Assembly (NCBI GenBank): GCA_028278265.1 | Contig: JANQET010000315.1 | Location: 1 to 51,894 of the forward strand | Direction of reading: 5' to 3' | Origin: Myxococcota bacterium | GTDB taxonomy: Bacteria; Myxococcota_A; Polyangia; JAAYKL01 | Length of the DNA stretch: 51,894 nt | Shown here: positions 37,360-49,210 of the stretch, in pieces | Numbering within the stretch: position 1 is the stretch's first letter | Layout: each line of letters begins with the position of its first letter | Translations under genes and position numbers: made by a program | The notes under the pieces: model-generated | The model's input: the letters and a program-made list of their open reading frames with translations, nothing else | The model's database searches: none | Told to the model about the DNA's origin: nothing

Positions 37360-38682
37360 ATGGCGCCGCGAGCTCAAATTGATGCAGAGGTGCCGGTATC
37401 TACAGCTGGACGCAGCATCCACAGCGGGGCGCTGGTCGTCGCAGTGATGATCTTCGCCGGCTGTTTGGAGCCCGCGCTCAACGTGACCACCGACCAGCGG
37501 GATCAGGTCGGCGAAGACCTGCTCTCCTCCCCACCGGCCGAGATGGACCAGACGCTCGATGTGGATTTTGACGGCAAGGTGCGCCTGTTGGGCTATGACA
37601 TCAAATCTCGGCGAGTCGCGCCGGGACAGAGGGTGGAAGTCACCTGGTATTGGTCCTGCACAAAGGCCACCGGCCCGGGATGGCGGCTGTTTACACACGT
37701 CATTGACGACGAAGGAACCTCTCGTCTCAACCAGGATAAGCAGGGGGCTATCCGTACCAATTTCCAGCCCGAGCACTGGCGCCCCGGTGATGTAATCCGC
37801 GATCGGCAGTTGATCGAAATCCCTCCGGCCTGGAGCTCACCGGTGCTCGAGCTGAGGGTCGGCCTCTGGAAAAAAGAGGATCGCATGCCCATCCGCAGCG
37901 GCTCAGCCGATGATGCTCAACGGGCCAGAGGTCCGCGCATCACCACCAACCCGGCCCCGGCCCGGGCGGTTGAAGTGCCCTATACCGCTGTGGCGCCGAC
38001 GATCGACGGCCGATTCGCCGATGAAGCGGTGTGGCAGGGGGCGGCTCGACTCGCGCCGTTCGGCCAGACAATGAACGGCCGACCTGTCGAGCAAAAGACC
38101 GCGGTGCGGTTGTTGTGGAACCCCAAAGCGCTCTATGTGGCGATGGAGGCCGAGGACGACCACCTGCAGAGCCGGTTCAAAAATCACGATGATACCTTGT
38201 GGAAAGAGGACGTGTTCGAGATTTTCCTCGATCCCAAGGGGGACGGGAAACACTACTACGAGATTCAGGTCAGCCCGGCTGGGGTGGTGTTCGATTCCTA
38301 CCTGCCGGCCTATCGCAAAAATAGAAACGACTGGTCCAGTGGCGTGCAGGTCAAGGTGGCGCGCGACGGGTCGTTGAATAACCGATTGAATGTGGACAAG
38401 GGGTGGCGGGCCGAGCTGGCGATTCCCTTTGCCGCACTCGACCGCGGCGGTGACCGGCCCCCCTCGGCAGGGGACAAATGGCGGGCTAATTTTTTCCGGG
38501 TGGACGTGACGAGGCGCAAACCGGTCTACAGTGCCTGGTCCCCCCCGCTGAGGGGTGATTTTCATGCATTGAAGAAATTCGGCGACCTGGTGTTTGGCGA
38601 TCCGCCCCGCGCGACGACCCACCAGGTCAACGATGCCGATCCGGGGGGAGATCGCTTGCTCGCAACCGAGAAGTTGAAGTAA
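37360..38682 (+). CDS. Lipoprotein with CBM9-like domain
   Basis: 440 aa, beginning 4 bases after ffh. Residues 1-35 are a signal with a lipobox-like FAGC (about residue 35), preceded by an unusually long N-terminal region. An N-terminal beta domain (about 65-180: DGKVRLLGYDIKSRRVAPGQ, VTWYWSC) is followed by a carbohydrate-binding family 9-like module (about 205-400: APTIDGRFADEAVWQGAARL, NPKALYVAMEAEDDH, KEDVFEIFLDPKGDGKHYYE, GWRAELAIPFAAL). No catalytic domain is present. CBM9-like modules bind glycans or other ligands at the cell surface. Together with the following TPR protein it probably forms an envelope pair inside the ffh-folK run. Confidence 0.82.
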   Translation: MAPRAQIDAEVPVSTAGRSIHSGALVVAVMIFAGCLEPALNVTTDQRDQVGEDLLSSPPAEMDQTLDVDFDGKVRLLGYDIKSRRVAPGQRVEVTWYWSCTKATGPGWRLFTHVIDDEGTSRLNQDKQGAIRTNFQPEHWRPGDVIRDRQLIEIPPAWSSPVLELRVGLWKKEDRMPIRSGSADDAQRARGPRITTNPAPARAVEVPYTAVAPTIDGRFADEAVWQGAARLAPFGQTMNGRPVEQKTAVRLLWNPKALYVAMEAEDDHLQSRFKNHDDTLWKEDVFEIFLDPKGDGKHYYEIQVSPAGVVFDSYLPAYRKNRNDWSSGVQVKVARDGSLNNRLNVDKGWRAELAIPFAALDRGGDRPPSAGDKWRANFFRVDVTRRKPVYSAWSPPLRGDFHALKKFGDLVFGDPPRATTHQVNDADPGGDRLLATEKLK

Positions 38683-38691
38683 AAAAGAAAA

Positions 38692-39678
38692 ATGGACACT
38701 CAATTTTTGGCAGCCCGGGGCCGATCGGTGGTCTTCGTTTTGGCGATTGGCGTTTGGGGAGTTGTGTCATCGAGCGCAGCAGCGTTCGACGATCCGGCGA
38801 GTAAATCCGAATCGAAAAAATTGACCGCCGACCAGCGGGCTCAAGCCAAGGCGCACTTCCTCACCGGTTCGGAGCATTTTGCCGATCAGAATTACGAATT
38901 GGCGATTCAGTACTTTCGTCAAGCGTTCGACCTCACCCAGTCGCCGGAGATCATTTATAATATCGGTCGTTGCCACGAAGAGCTCGGTCAACTCGACGCG
39001 GCCATCGAAAACTACAACACCTACCTGCACACCTATCCGGATGCGGATGACGCGGATGAGGTTAAGCACCGGATTACGATGCTTAGTGCCATCGTCGAAG
39101 AACAGCAAAAAGAGAATTCGTTGAACGGCGACGAATCGCTGGAAGATGAGCCCATCACCGAACCCGAGGAGGAGACCGATCCCCCCGAGTGGCTCTCCGG
39201 ACTCCGATTGGGAGCGCATGCGGGTGGTGCGGCCACCTTGACCGGCGTAACCGACAGCATTGTCGCGACGGTGGGCCTTCAGGGTCATTACGAGATCCTC
39301 GATTGGCTTGCCCTGTCGATCGCTGGCACCGGCGGCTACTATTTTAACGATTATTTGATGACCGATCCGCGCTTTTACGTCGCGGCGTTCGGCGGCGGCC
39401 GAGGGGCGTGGCGAGTGTTCGGACCGGTGATGCTCACGGCGAGCGCGGGACTGCGCTACACCTGGATCGAGATTCGTCGGGGCTCGCTCCATTGGCTGGC
39501 CGCGGCGGCCTCGGGCGGCGCGATCTACCCCCTGACGGATTGGCTCTGGCTCACCGGTGAGGCCACCGCTGCCTTTGGTTATATCTTCGGCGAAAAGAAG
39601 CACCCCGAGGAAGAATTCGCCGACCCGGATCTGCAGACCGAGGTGGGTGGGCGATTGGCCGTCGAGTTCGTCTTCTAG
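38692..39678 (+). CDS. Exported TPR protein with possible C-terminal barrel
   Basis: 328 aa. A signal peptide is at the N-terminus (RSVVFVLAIGVWGVVSSSAA then AFDDP). Two or three TPR-like helical pairs lie near residues 45-130: AHFLTGSEHFADQNYELAIQ, IIYNIGRCHEELGQLDAAIE, YNTYLHTYPDADDADEV. An acidic linker (EDEPITEPEEETDPPEW) leads to a C-terminal half (about 165-328) of short Gly-rich strands (LRLGAHAGGAATL, LSIAGTGGYYFND, VGGRLAVEFVF) that end in Phe, the usual signature for outer-membrane barrel insertion. Hence a periplasmic TPR fused to a barrel is proposed. It ends where folK begins. Confidence 0.78.
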   Translation: MDTQFLAARGRSVVFVLAIGVWGVVSSSAAAFDDPASKSESKKLTADQRAQAKAHFLTGSEHFADQNYELAIQYFRQAFDLTQSPEIIYNIGRCHEELGQLDAAIENYNTYLHTYPDADDADEVKHRITMLSAIVEEQQKENSLNGDESLEDEPITEPEEETDPPEWLSGLRLGAHAGGAATLTGVTDSIVATVGLQGHYEILDWLALSIAGTGGYYFNDYLMTDPRFYVAAFGGGRGAWRVFGPVMLTASAGLRYTWIEIRRGSLHWLAAAASGGAIYPLTDWLWLTGEATAAFGYIFGEKKHPEEEFADPDLQTEVGGRLAVEFVF

Positions 39679-40151
39679 TGCCCCCTGCCGCCCGAACATT
39701 TATCGGTCTGGGAAGCAATTTAGGTGCACGGCGAGCGACGATTCGAGCGGCAATTCAGTGGCTCGACACCCATCCCAAGATGAGTGTCATCAGTTGCTCT
39801 TCGTTCATGGAAACCGATCCTTGGGGGGTCGCTGACCAGCCCCGTTTCATCAATGCGGTTACAGAGGTTCAAACCTCGTTAAGCCCGCGTCCGCTGTTGG
39901 ACGAGCTCAAACGCGCCGAACTGGAGCTGGGTCGGCAGCGGCGCTCGCGGTGGGGTCCCAGAGAAATTGATCTCGATATTCTGCTGTACAATCAGACGAT
40001 CATCGATACGCCGGAGCTCACCATCCCCCACGGTCAACTGACGAACCGCCGCTTTGTCTTGGTCCAACTGGTGGAGCTGGACGACCGTCTGATCGATCCC
40101 CGTTGCGGCAAATCGTTGTGCCGGATACTCCGCGAGCTCGACCGGACTTGA
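39678..40151 (+). CDS. folK: 2-amino-4-hydroxy-6-hydroxymethyldihydropteridine diphosphokinase
   Basis: 157 aa, GTG start sharing a base with the previous stop. It transfers pyrophosphate from ATP to 6-hydroxymethyl-dihydropterin in folate synthesis. Motifs: FIGLGSNLGARRATIRAAI at the N-terminus, SFMETDPWGVADQPRFINAV, LLDELKRAELELGRQR, and the catalytic RWGPREIDLDILLY with the metal-binding Asp pair. TIPHGQLTNRRFVLVQLVEL is the C-terminal loop. Length matches the family. It is placed in an operon with ffh and two envelope genes rather than other fol genes. Confidence 0.95.
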   Translation: MPPAARTFIGLGSNLGARRATIRAAIQWLDTHPKMSVISCSSFMETDPWGVADQPRFINAVTEVQTSLSPRPLLDELKRAELELGRQRRSRWGPREIDLDILLYNQTIIDTPELTIPHGQLTNRRFVLVQLVELDDRLIDPRCGKSLCRILRELDRT

Positions 40152-40234
40152 TCAAATTTTATTTTGAGAGGGGCGCTGTGAAAAGCTCCTGCTTGATCGA
40201 CTAACAAGATGAATTGTAAGGAAAAAATTGACTA

Positions 40235-40262
40235 TTGAAAGTTCCAAGATCCATGGTATAGG
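40235..40262 (+). promoter_or_regulatory. Possible promoter of the second marR gene
   Basis: TTGAAA, a 16-base spacer, then TATAGG. The overlapping TGGTATA (40255-40261) also occurs ahead of the first MarR gene (4138-4144), 79-94 bases upstream of the ATG in both. The rest of the 188-bp gap is AT-rich without further features. Confidence 0.35.
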
Positions 40263-40339
40263 TTGATAAAGTATGTGAGTTGCTGAGTCGACTGACAGAA
40301 ATGTAATCAAATCACGGCGTTACAGAGAGGAAGGGCAAT

Positions 40340-40792
40340 ATGAACACCAGTGCAGAGGTCACTGCGGATCCCATTGAAATGGTCGAGGAGCAAGCACAAG
40401 AGCTCATGCGACAGTTGGATCTGCTCAGTGGAAGCAAGGTGCAAGAAGATATTTCCTACGGCCAATACAAAGTCCTGTCTGTGATCCACAATCAAGGGCC
40501 GATATCAGTGGGCAACCTGGGTCGCCTCGTCGGTTCGGCGCAGAGCACCACCTCGGAGATGGTCGCCCGGTTGACCAAGGCCGGGCTGGTGACCAAGGTC
40601 CGCGGTCCCTACGACGGGCGCGTGGTGATGGTGGAGCTGACTGAATCGGGTCGCCAACTGATGCGCCGGAGGCGCAAGCGGGTACGCGAAGGGTATCAGT
40701 CGTTGTTCGAGCAGATGCCCGATCCCCAGCGGGAACAGTTCGTCGAGTCGCTTCGCTCGCTCAATGATCTGCTCCATTCAACCATCAAGTAG
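40340..40792 (+). CDS. MarR-family transcriptional regulator (copy 2)
   Basis: 150 aa, the same length as the copy at 4232 and alignable to it without gaps. The stretch RLVGSAQSTTSEMVARLTKA plus the wing LVTKVRGPYDGRVVMVELTE is almost the same in both copies; the N-terminal helix and the C-terminal dimerisation helices differ more. The N-terminal acidic helix (IEMVEEQAQELMRQLDLLSG) is kept. GAGAGGAAGGGC precedes the ATG. It follows folK after 188 bp and precedes the PilZ gene, neither clearly linked in function. As with the first copy, ligand and targets are unknown; shared operators and heterodimers are likely. Confidence 0.93.
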   Translation: MNTSAEVTADPIEMVEEQAQELMRQLDLLSGSKVQEDISYGQYKVLSVIHNQGPISVGNLGRLVGSAQSTTSEMVARLTKAGLVTKVRGPYDGRVVMVELTESGRQLMRRRRKRVREGYQSLFEQMPDPQREQFVESLRSLNDLLHSTIK

Positions 40793-40969
40793 TTCACCTC
40801 ACAAATTCCTTTCCGATCCGACTGTTCGAGCGGCGCACCACCGTTGAATCGAGGTGGGTTCTCCCATCGCGGACCTGTCAGAATCTGCGGCCCGCGCGTT
40901 AAGAACTGCTTACCCCCGCCGTATTCTTATTACATGAGAGTGTCGTTTTTCGCTCGCAAAGGGTAGCCC

Positions 40970-42124
40970 ATGAATCAGGATTTCATTTTTATCGGCGATC
41001 CGGGGCCATATGCGTCAGCCATGGCCAACGCACTCAACTCTGCCGGACTGTCACCCAAAAGAGTCAGAATCAAGGACGGTACCGACCTCAAAAAGGTGCT
41101 GGGCAAACAACAGCCGGCAGGCATCGTCTTTGATTCGGACATGGACGATCGGGCCCAACACATCACTCGCCTGCGCGAGAGTCCGAGCCTCAACGAGGTG
41201 CCGTTCTTCGTCCGAGTGCCCAATCCGGATCCCACTGAGCTGGCCTCTGCCTTTTGCGACGGGGTGGACGACTATATCGTCGATGGCAGCAAACACCAAT
41301 TTTCCGCGTTGGTCTCGGCGATTCGCAAGGAAGAGAACTGGAAAGCCGTGCGGGCGCCGGTCGGTCAGGTGATTCTGGCCCATCCGGATCGGACCCAGCG
41401 CATCCGACTGAGCAGCGTGTTGCGGCGCAACGGGTACGATACCCATTTTGCCGGCACGCTGGACGAGTTGGAGACGGCGATCGAAAAGGTCGATGCCCGG
41501 GCCGTGCTCGTGTCGGTGGAGCTGGGCTATCAGGAAGTGGTCGATCGGGTCAATCAAGCGACCGATCCCCGGGAACCGGAGGCAGGGGTCATGCCTTGGA
41601 TTTTGATCGCCCCTGAAGAGCGGCTGGACGAATTGGGCGCCAGCATGCCGGTGAATCCGCCGGTCAAGCTGTTCGAAGCTTCTGCTGATGCCCAGGGCCT
41701 GACCTTCTTGATGAACGAGTTGCTCGCCCCGCCCCCGGTCGGCGTGAGACGGTCGCCCCGGGTGCTCTACGGCTCACCCATTACCTTTGTCCCGATTGAC
41801 GGGACGCACCAGTTTTTCGGCTTCACGTTCAATATCAATCTCGGCGGGCTGTACATTCGCACCCTGACCTCGTTTCCCCTGCAAACCAAGATCGAGGTGT
41901 CCTTCTCTCCCCCGTTCGGCCGGGGGCAGGTGGTCGCCACGGCGCAGGTGGTGTGGCGCAAGCAACTCGGCGACACTGACGGAAATGCCTCTCCGGCGGG
42001 CATGGGTCTGCAGTTTCTCGATCTGTGGCACGCGGATCGCGCCGGGTACGAAGCGGGCTATGGAATGCTGCTCGAACAGGAGCAGGCCAAGGACGCCTCA
42101 CTCCTGCCTACCCCCACGGCTTGA
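40970..42124 (+). CDS. PilZ protein with two degenerate receiver domains
   Basis: 384 aa, soluble. Residues 1-120 have a receiver-like fold (AGIVFDSDMDDRAQHITRLR, then GVDDYIVDGSK) in which the Lys after DDYIV is replaced. Residues about 130-245 form a second such fold (VILAHPDRTQRIRLSSVLRR, ARAVLVSVELGYQ) that has no phospho-Asp. Both look like pseudo-receivers. Residues 260-365 are a PilZ domain: RRSPR (the c-di-GMP RxxxR), NINLGGLYIR (close to the NxSxxG motif), VSFSPPFGRGQV and GMGLQFLDL. It probably senses c-di-GMP and relays it by protein contact. The 177-bp gap before it shows no further feature; AAAGGGTAGCCC is the ribosome site. Confidence 0.88.
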   Translation: MNQDFIFIGDPGPYASAMANALNSAGLSPKRVRIKDGTDLKKVLGKQQPAGIVFDSDMDDRAQHITRLRESPSLNEVPFFVRVPNPDPTELASAFCDGVDDYIVDGSKHQFSALVSAIRKEENWKAVRAPVGQVILAHPDRTQRIRLSSVLRRNGYDTHFAGTLDELETAIEKVDARAVLVSVELGYQEVVDRVNQATDPREPEAGVMPWILIAPEERLDELGASMPVNPPVKLFEASADAQGLTFLMNELLAPPPVGVRRSPRVLYGSPITFVPIDGTHQFFGFTFNINLGGLYIRTLTSFPLQTKIEVSFSPPFGRGQVVATAQVVWRKQLGDTDGNASPAGMGLQFLDLWHADRAGYEAGYGMLLEQEQAKDASLLPTPTA

Positions 42125-42185
42125 GCCAATCTTGACAAAGCGGAACGCGATGGGTCACAAAAAAGGCTCTGCCGAACCTCTCCGC

Positions 42186-42215
42186 TTGACACTTTTTCCA
42201 ACACGACGATAGTTA
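42186..42215 (+). promoter_or_regulatory. Possible promoter of the tig-clpP-clpX block
   Basis: A perfect -35 TTGACA, an 18-base spacer and a poor -10 (TAGTTA), 46 bases ahead of the trigger factor start. The only -35-like consensus in the 136-bp gap with suitable spacing. Confidence 0.35.
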
Positions 42216-42260
42216 CGGATTCACCAAGCTGCGTTGTGCAGCGGACTTGGAGGTGATTTG

Positions 42261-43565
42261 GTGACTTCGACCGTTAAAAAAATAAGCCCGGTCCTAGCCG
42301 AGCTCGATGTGGAAATTCCCAAAGAAGAGATCAGCGCTGCCTATAACCGGGTCTATGCCAACCTGGGCAAGACCTCGAAGATCCGCGGATTTCGCAAAGG
42401 TCGGGTGCCCCGCTCGGTGTTGCGTCGAATGTTCGGCCCCACCCTCGGGGGAGAAATTCTCAAAGAGGTGCTGCCCACCGCGCTGCAGGGCGCAATTGAA
42501 GAGCACGAGCTGGAAGCGATCGGTCAGCCCGAGATCGACGCTCAAGACGTCAAAGAAGGGGAGGCCTATCGATTTGTGGCCAAAGTGGAGTTGAAGCCCC
42601 AGCTGGAGCAGATCACCTTCGACGACGTTGAGATAACCCGTTACGTGATTCCCGTGCAGCAAGATGACATTCAGCGGGAGTTGAAGCGGCTGCAATCGGC
42701 GATGGCCCAAGTCATTGATCTGGAAGAACCCCGTCCGGCACAGAAGGGGGATATGCTCAAGCTGCAGATGAAGCAGTGGAACGATGGAGAGTGGCAGTCT
42801 TTCGGCCCGGCTGAACAGGGTGTGGCGATTGGTGACAGCCCGTTTGGGGATCAATTCGACGATCAGTTGATCGGTCTCAATGTGGGCGAGGAAAAAGTGA
42901 TCGACCTCGGCTCCAAAAAAGAGGTCGATGAAGCGCGGGTGCGATACCTGGTCAATGTGGTGTCGATCCAAGGGCGCGAAGTGCCCGAGTTGGATGATGA
43001 ATTTGCCAAGGATTTAGGTGAGTTCGATACACTGGAGGCCCTCGAGAAGAGTATCGAGGAGGGCATCAGGAAGGGCATTGACCAAACCGAGGATCGGCGG
43101 GTGATGTACGAGCTGTTCAAAGCGTTGAGGGAGAAGAACCCGATGGAACTCCCGCCGGGACTGCTCGAACGCCAGACCCAAGCGATTCAAATGAATATGG
43201 AAGCCCAGCAGATGCAGATGACCGGCAAATCGCCCGAAATCGAGGAACAGAAGAAAATGATCGAACAGGCGAGTGAATCGGCGCGGGAGATGGTTCATCA
43301 GCATCTGTTTGCCAAAGAATTTGCTCGGCTCGAAAAAATCGAGGTGACCGACGACGACATCGATAAGGAAATCGAGACCTTGGCCAAGGATAAAAATATT
43401 CCCCTGCCCATGTTGCGCGCGGAATACAATAAAGAGGAGAATAAAGAGCAGATGCGCAATCAGCTGCTCGAGCGCAAATTGTTTGATTTTGCGATAGCGA
43501 AGGTTAAGATCATTGAAAAGGACGTGTCAAAAGAAGATGAGCCGGCCGAAGCGGACGGCAAATGA
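42261..43565 (+). CDS. tig: Trigger factor, ribosome-associated chaperone
   Basis: 434 aa from a GTG preceded by GGAGGTGATTTG; a TTG one codon earlier and another at 42234 are less likely. The ribosome-binding signature is [12 protein letters not shown] (about residue 42-53). The PPIase domain (about 160-240) is FKBP-like ([33 protein letters not shown]), and the C-terminal arms are long acidic helices. It meets nascent chains at the ribosomal exit. Stop overlaps an ATG for clpP, which starts properly 12 bases later. First gene of the proteostasis block. Confidence 0.95.
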   Translation: MTSTVKKISPVLAELDVEIPKEEISAAYNRVYANLGKTSKIRGFRKGRVPRSVLRRMFGPTLGGEILKEVLPTALQGAIEEHELEAIGQPEIDAQDVKEGEAYRFVAKVELKPQLEQITFDDVEITRYVIPVQQDDIQRELKRLQSAMAQVIDLEEPRPAQKGDMLKLQMKQWNDGEWQSFGPAEQGVAIGDSPFGDQFDDQLIGLNVGEEKVIDLGSKKEVDEARVRYLVNVVSIQGREVPELDDEFAKDLGEFDTLEALEKSIEEGIRKGIDQTEDRRVMYELFKALREKNPMELPPGLLERQTQAIQMNMEAQQMQMTGKSPEIEEQKKMIEQASESAREMVHQHLFAKEFARLEKIEVTDDDIDKEIETLAKDKNIPLPMLRAEYNKEENKEQMRNQLLERKLFDFAIAKVKIIEKDVSKEDEPAEADGK

Positions 43566-43576
43566 AAGGACCTTTC

Positions 43577-44203
43577 ATGAGTGATCGCGCGTCAACCATT
43601 GCGGGCAGCTTTATCCCGTATCCACAAGTCGTGGAGCAGACCCATCGCGGCGAGCGCAGCTGGGATATTTTTTCGCGTCTGCTCAATGATCGCATTATTT
43701 TTCTCGGTACGTCGATCGGCGACGAGGTGGCCAACCTGCTGGTGGCGCAGATGCTCTATCTGGAGTCGGATGATCCGGAAAAAGAGATCAGTTTGTATAT
43801 CAATTCCCCGGGCGGATCGGTCAACGCCGGGTTGGCGATTTACGATACCATGCAGTATATCCGCTGCCCCATCGCCACGATTTGCATCGGCCAGGCCGCC
43901 TCGATGGCGGCGGTTTTGTTGGCCGCCGGTCAGGCCGAGCGGCGGATGGCCCTGCCCAACAGCCGGGTGATGATCCACCAACCCCTCGGTGGGGTGACCG
44001 GTCAGGCCTCGGATATCGAAATTCACGCGCGTGAAATATTGCGCATGCGCGAGCGGTTGAACGAAATTCTTTCGTCCCATACCGGTAAAGATATTAAGAA
44101 AGTCAAACAAGATACGGACCGTGATTTCATTATGACTGCCGATGCTGCCGTGGAGTATGGCATCATCGATGATGTGATGAAGACCCGGTCCAACGATTCG
44201 TAG
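43577..44203 (+). CDS. clpP: ATP-dependent Clp protease proteolytic subunit
   Basis: 208 aa from the ATG at 43577, chosen because AAAGGA lies six bases before it; an in-frame ATG at 43562 overlaps the tig stop. Catalytic Ser109 (GQAASMAAV), His134 (VMIHQPLGG) and Asp183 (KQDTDRD) keep the 25- and 49-residue spacing of the family. [20 protein letters not shown] builds the oxyanion-hole region. The N-terminal axial loop ([20 protein letters not shown]) is intact. It forms a 14-mer that ClpX, encoded next, feeds with unfolded substrates. Confidence 0.97.
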   Translation: MSDRASTIAGSFIPYPQVVEQTHRGERSWDIFSRLLNDRIIFLGTSIGDEVANLLVAQMLYLESDDPEKEISLYINSPGGSVNAGLAIYDTMQYIRCPIATICIGQAASMAAVLLAAGQAERRMALPNSRVMIHQPLGGVTGQASDIEIHAREILRMRERLNEILSSHTGKDIKKVKQDTDRDFIMTADAAVEYGIIDDVMKTRSNDS

Positions 44204-44280
44204 GGAGGAAGGGATCAGCTTGCCAGCTTCTCCTGTAGATTTATAATGAAATTGATGAGCTTGTTTGCAAGAGGTGAGTT

Positions 44281-45537
<1,257 letters not shown>

Positions 45538-45593
45538 TCATCGCATTTTCATCTGTTCTGTGATTTTTTGTCGTTCCGAAAATTGGGAGAACC

Positions 45594-48074
<2,481 letters not shown>

Positions 48075-48091
48075 TCGCGCCGACCAGTTGG

Positions 48092-49204
48092 ATGGTCCAC
48101 CCGGTGAGCGGTATTCATAGCAAACACTCTTTTTCCTGCTCGAGAAGAGGAAACCCCCTTCGAATCTGTTGGTCCATCGGTCTGTTGGTGCTGCTCGGTT
48201 CATCTGCGATGGCGCAGGCACCCAAATGGCCGGTTCCCCCCACCGCTCGATCGGCGCTGACCTGGGACAGCGCCCATTTCGTCGAGGGCATCACCACGGC
48301 GACCCCGTGGAGTTGGCATGCCCGGTTATCGACCGGCTACCTGTACGAACCGGGAATCACCCGGCGTGTATCCCAATTCCGCGGTGATATACAACTCGGC
48401 ATCGGGTTGCCGTTCCGCCTCGAAGTGGCCCTCGCGCTGCCCCTGGGGTTCACCTTGGACGAGTACGCCAGTGGCGGGTTGGGCGGCGGATTCGGGGTCG
48501 GGGATCTCCAGCCCTCTTTGCTGTGGTGCTTGCGCGATGCCAGTCAAGGGGGCCTGGGGTTGCTCGTCGGGGTGACCCCGATGGTGCCCACCGGGGACCA
48601 CCATACCCTGATGTCGGAAGGGGGGTTCGCCCTCGAATCCCTGGTCTCCCTTGCCTTTCAAACCCTCGGTTCCCGGGTGTCGGTCAACCTGGCCTACCGT
48701 CTCCGACCGGAACACTCGACCCATGACAGTGAAAATTCGTTCGAACAGGACGACGATCTCATTTGGCGAGCGGCCATTCGCGTGCCGAGAAAATACGATG
48801 CGGCCTGGTCCATCGAAGCGCAAGGGGCGATCGGCCTGGCCACTGCAGAGGGGATTTGGCCCTCCTCTGCGTCGCGGCCGGTGGAGGTGGGCGCGGGGCT
48901 CGATTTCCCGGTCAGCCGGGTGCATCGCCTGGGGGTGTTCGTGATGGCCGGAGTTGCCGGTAGGGTCTCGTCCACCGTTCATTTGGGCCTGCGCTTTTCA
49001 TGGCAACCCGTGCTGCCCGATGAGGACGAGGACGGCATCACCGGAGCGAGTGATCAATGTCCTCTCATCCGCGAGGACAAAGATGGGTTCGAGGACGGCG
49101 ATGGGTGTCCGGATCTGGACAACGACCAGGACGGCTTTCCCGATGACGAAGATCGCTGCCCAACCACTCCTGCGGCGGACGCTTTCTCCGAAGACGGGTG
49201 TTGA
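48092..49204 (+). CDS. Outer-membrane protein with C-terminal thrombospondin-3-like repeats
   Basis: 370 aa from the ATG at 48092; nothing else in that frame between the lon stop and this ATG is convincing as a start. A signal peptide (RICWSIGLLVLLGSSAMAQA) is followed by many beta-strands of a barrel (FRGDIQLGIGLPFRLEVALA, LLVGVTPMVPTGDHHTL, RVSVNLAYRLRP, AIRVPRKYDAAWSIEAQGAI, VHLGLRFSWQP). The last 60 residues are TSP3/OmpA-linker-type Ca2+-binding repeats (DEDEDGITGASDQCP, EDGDGCPDLDNDQDGFPDDE). It then ends at EDGC with no OmpA peptidoglycan-binding domain. Convergent with the radical SAM gene across 6 bases. Confidence 0.82.
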   Translation: MVHPVSGIHSKHSFSCSRRGNPLRICWSIGLLVLLGSSAMAQAPKWPVPPTARSALTWDSAHFVEGITTATPWSWHARLSTGYLYEPGITRRVSQFRGDIQLGIGLPFRLEVALALPLGFTLDEYASGGLGGGFGVGDLQPSLLWCLRDASQGGLGLLVGVTPMVPTGDHHTLMSEGGFALESLVSLAFQTLGSRVSVNLAYRLRPEHSTHDSENSFEQDDDLIWRAAIRVPRKYDAAWSIEAQGAIGLATAEGIWPSSASRPVEVGAGLDFPVSRVHRLGVFVMAGVAGRVSSTVHLGLRFSWQPVLPDEDEDGITGASDQCPLIREDKDGFEDGDGCPDLDNDQDGFPDDEDRCPTTPAADAFSEDGC

Positions 49205-49210
49205 ATCGGA

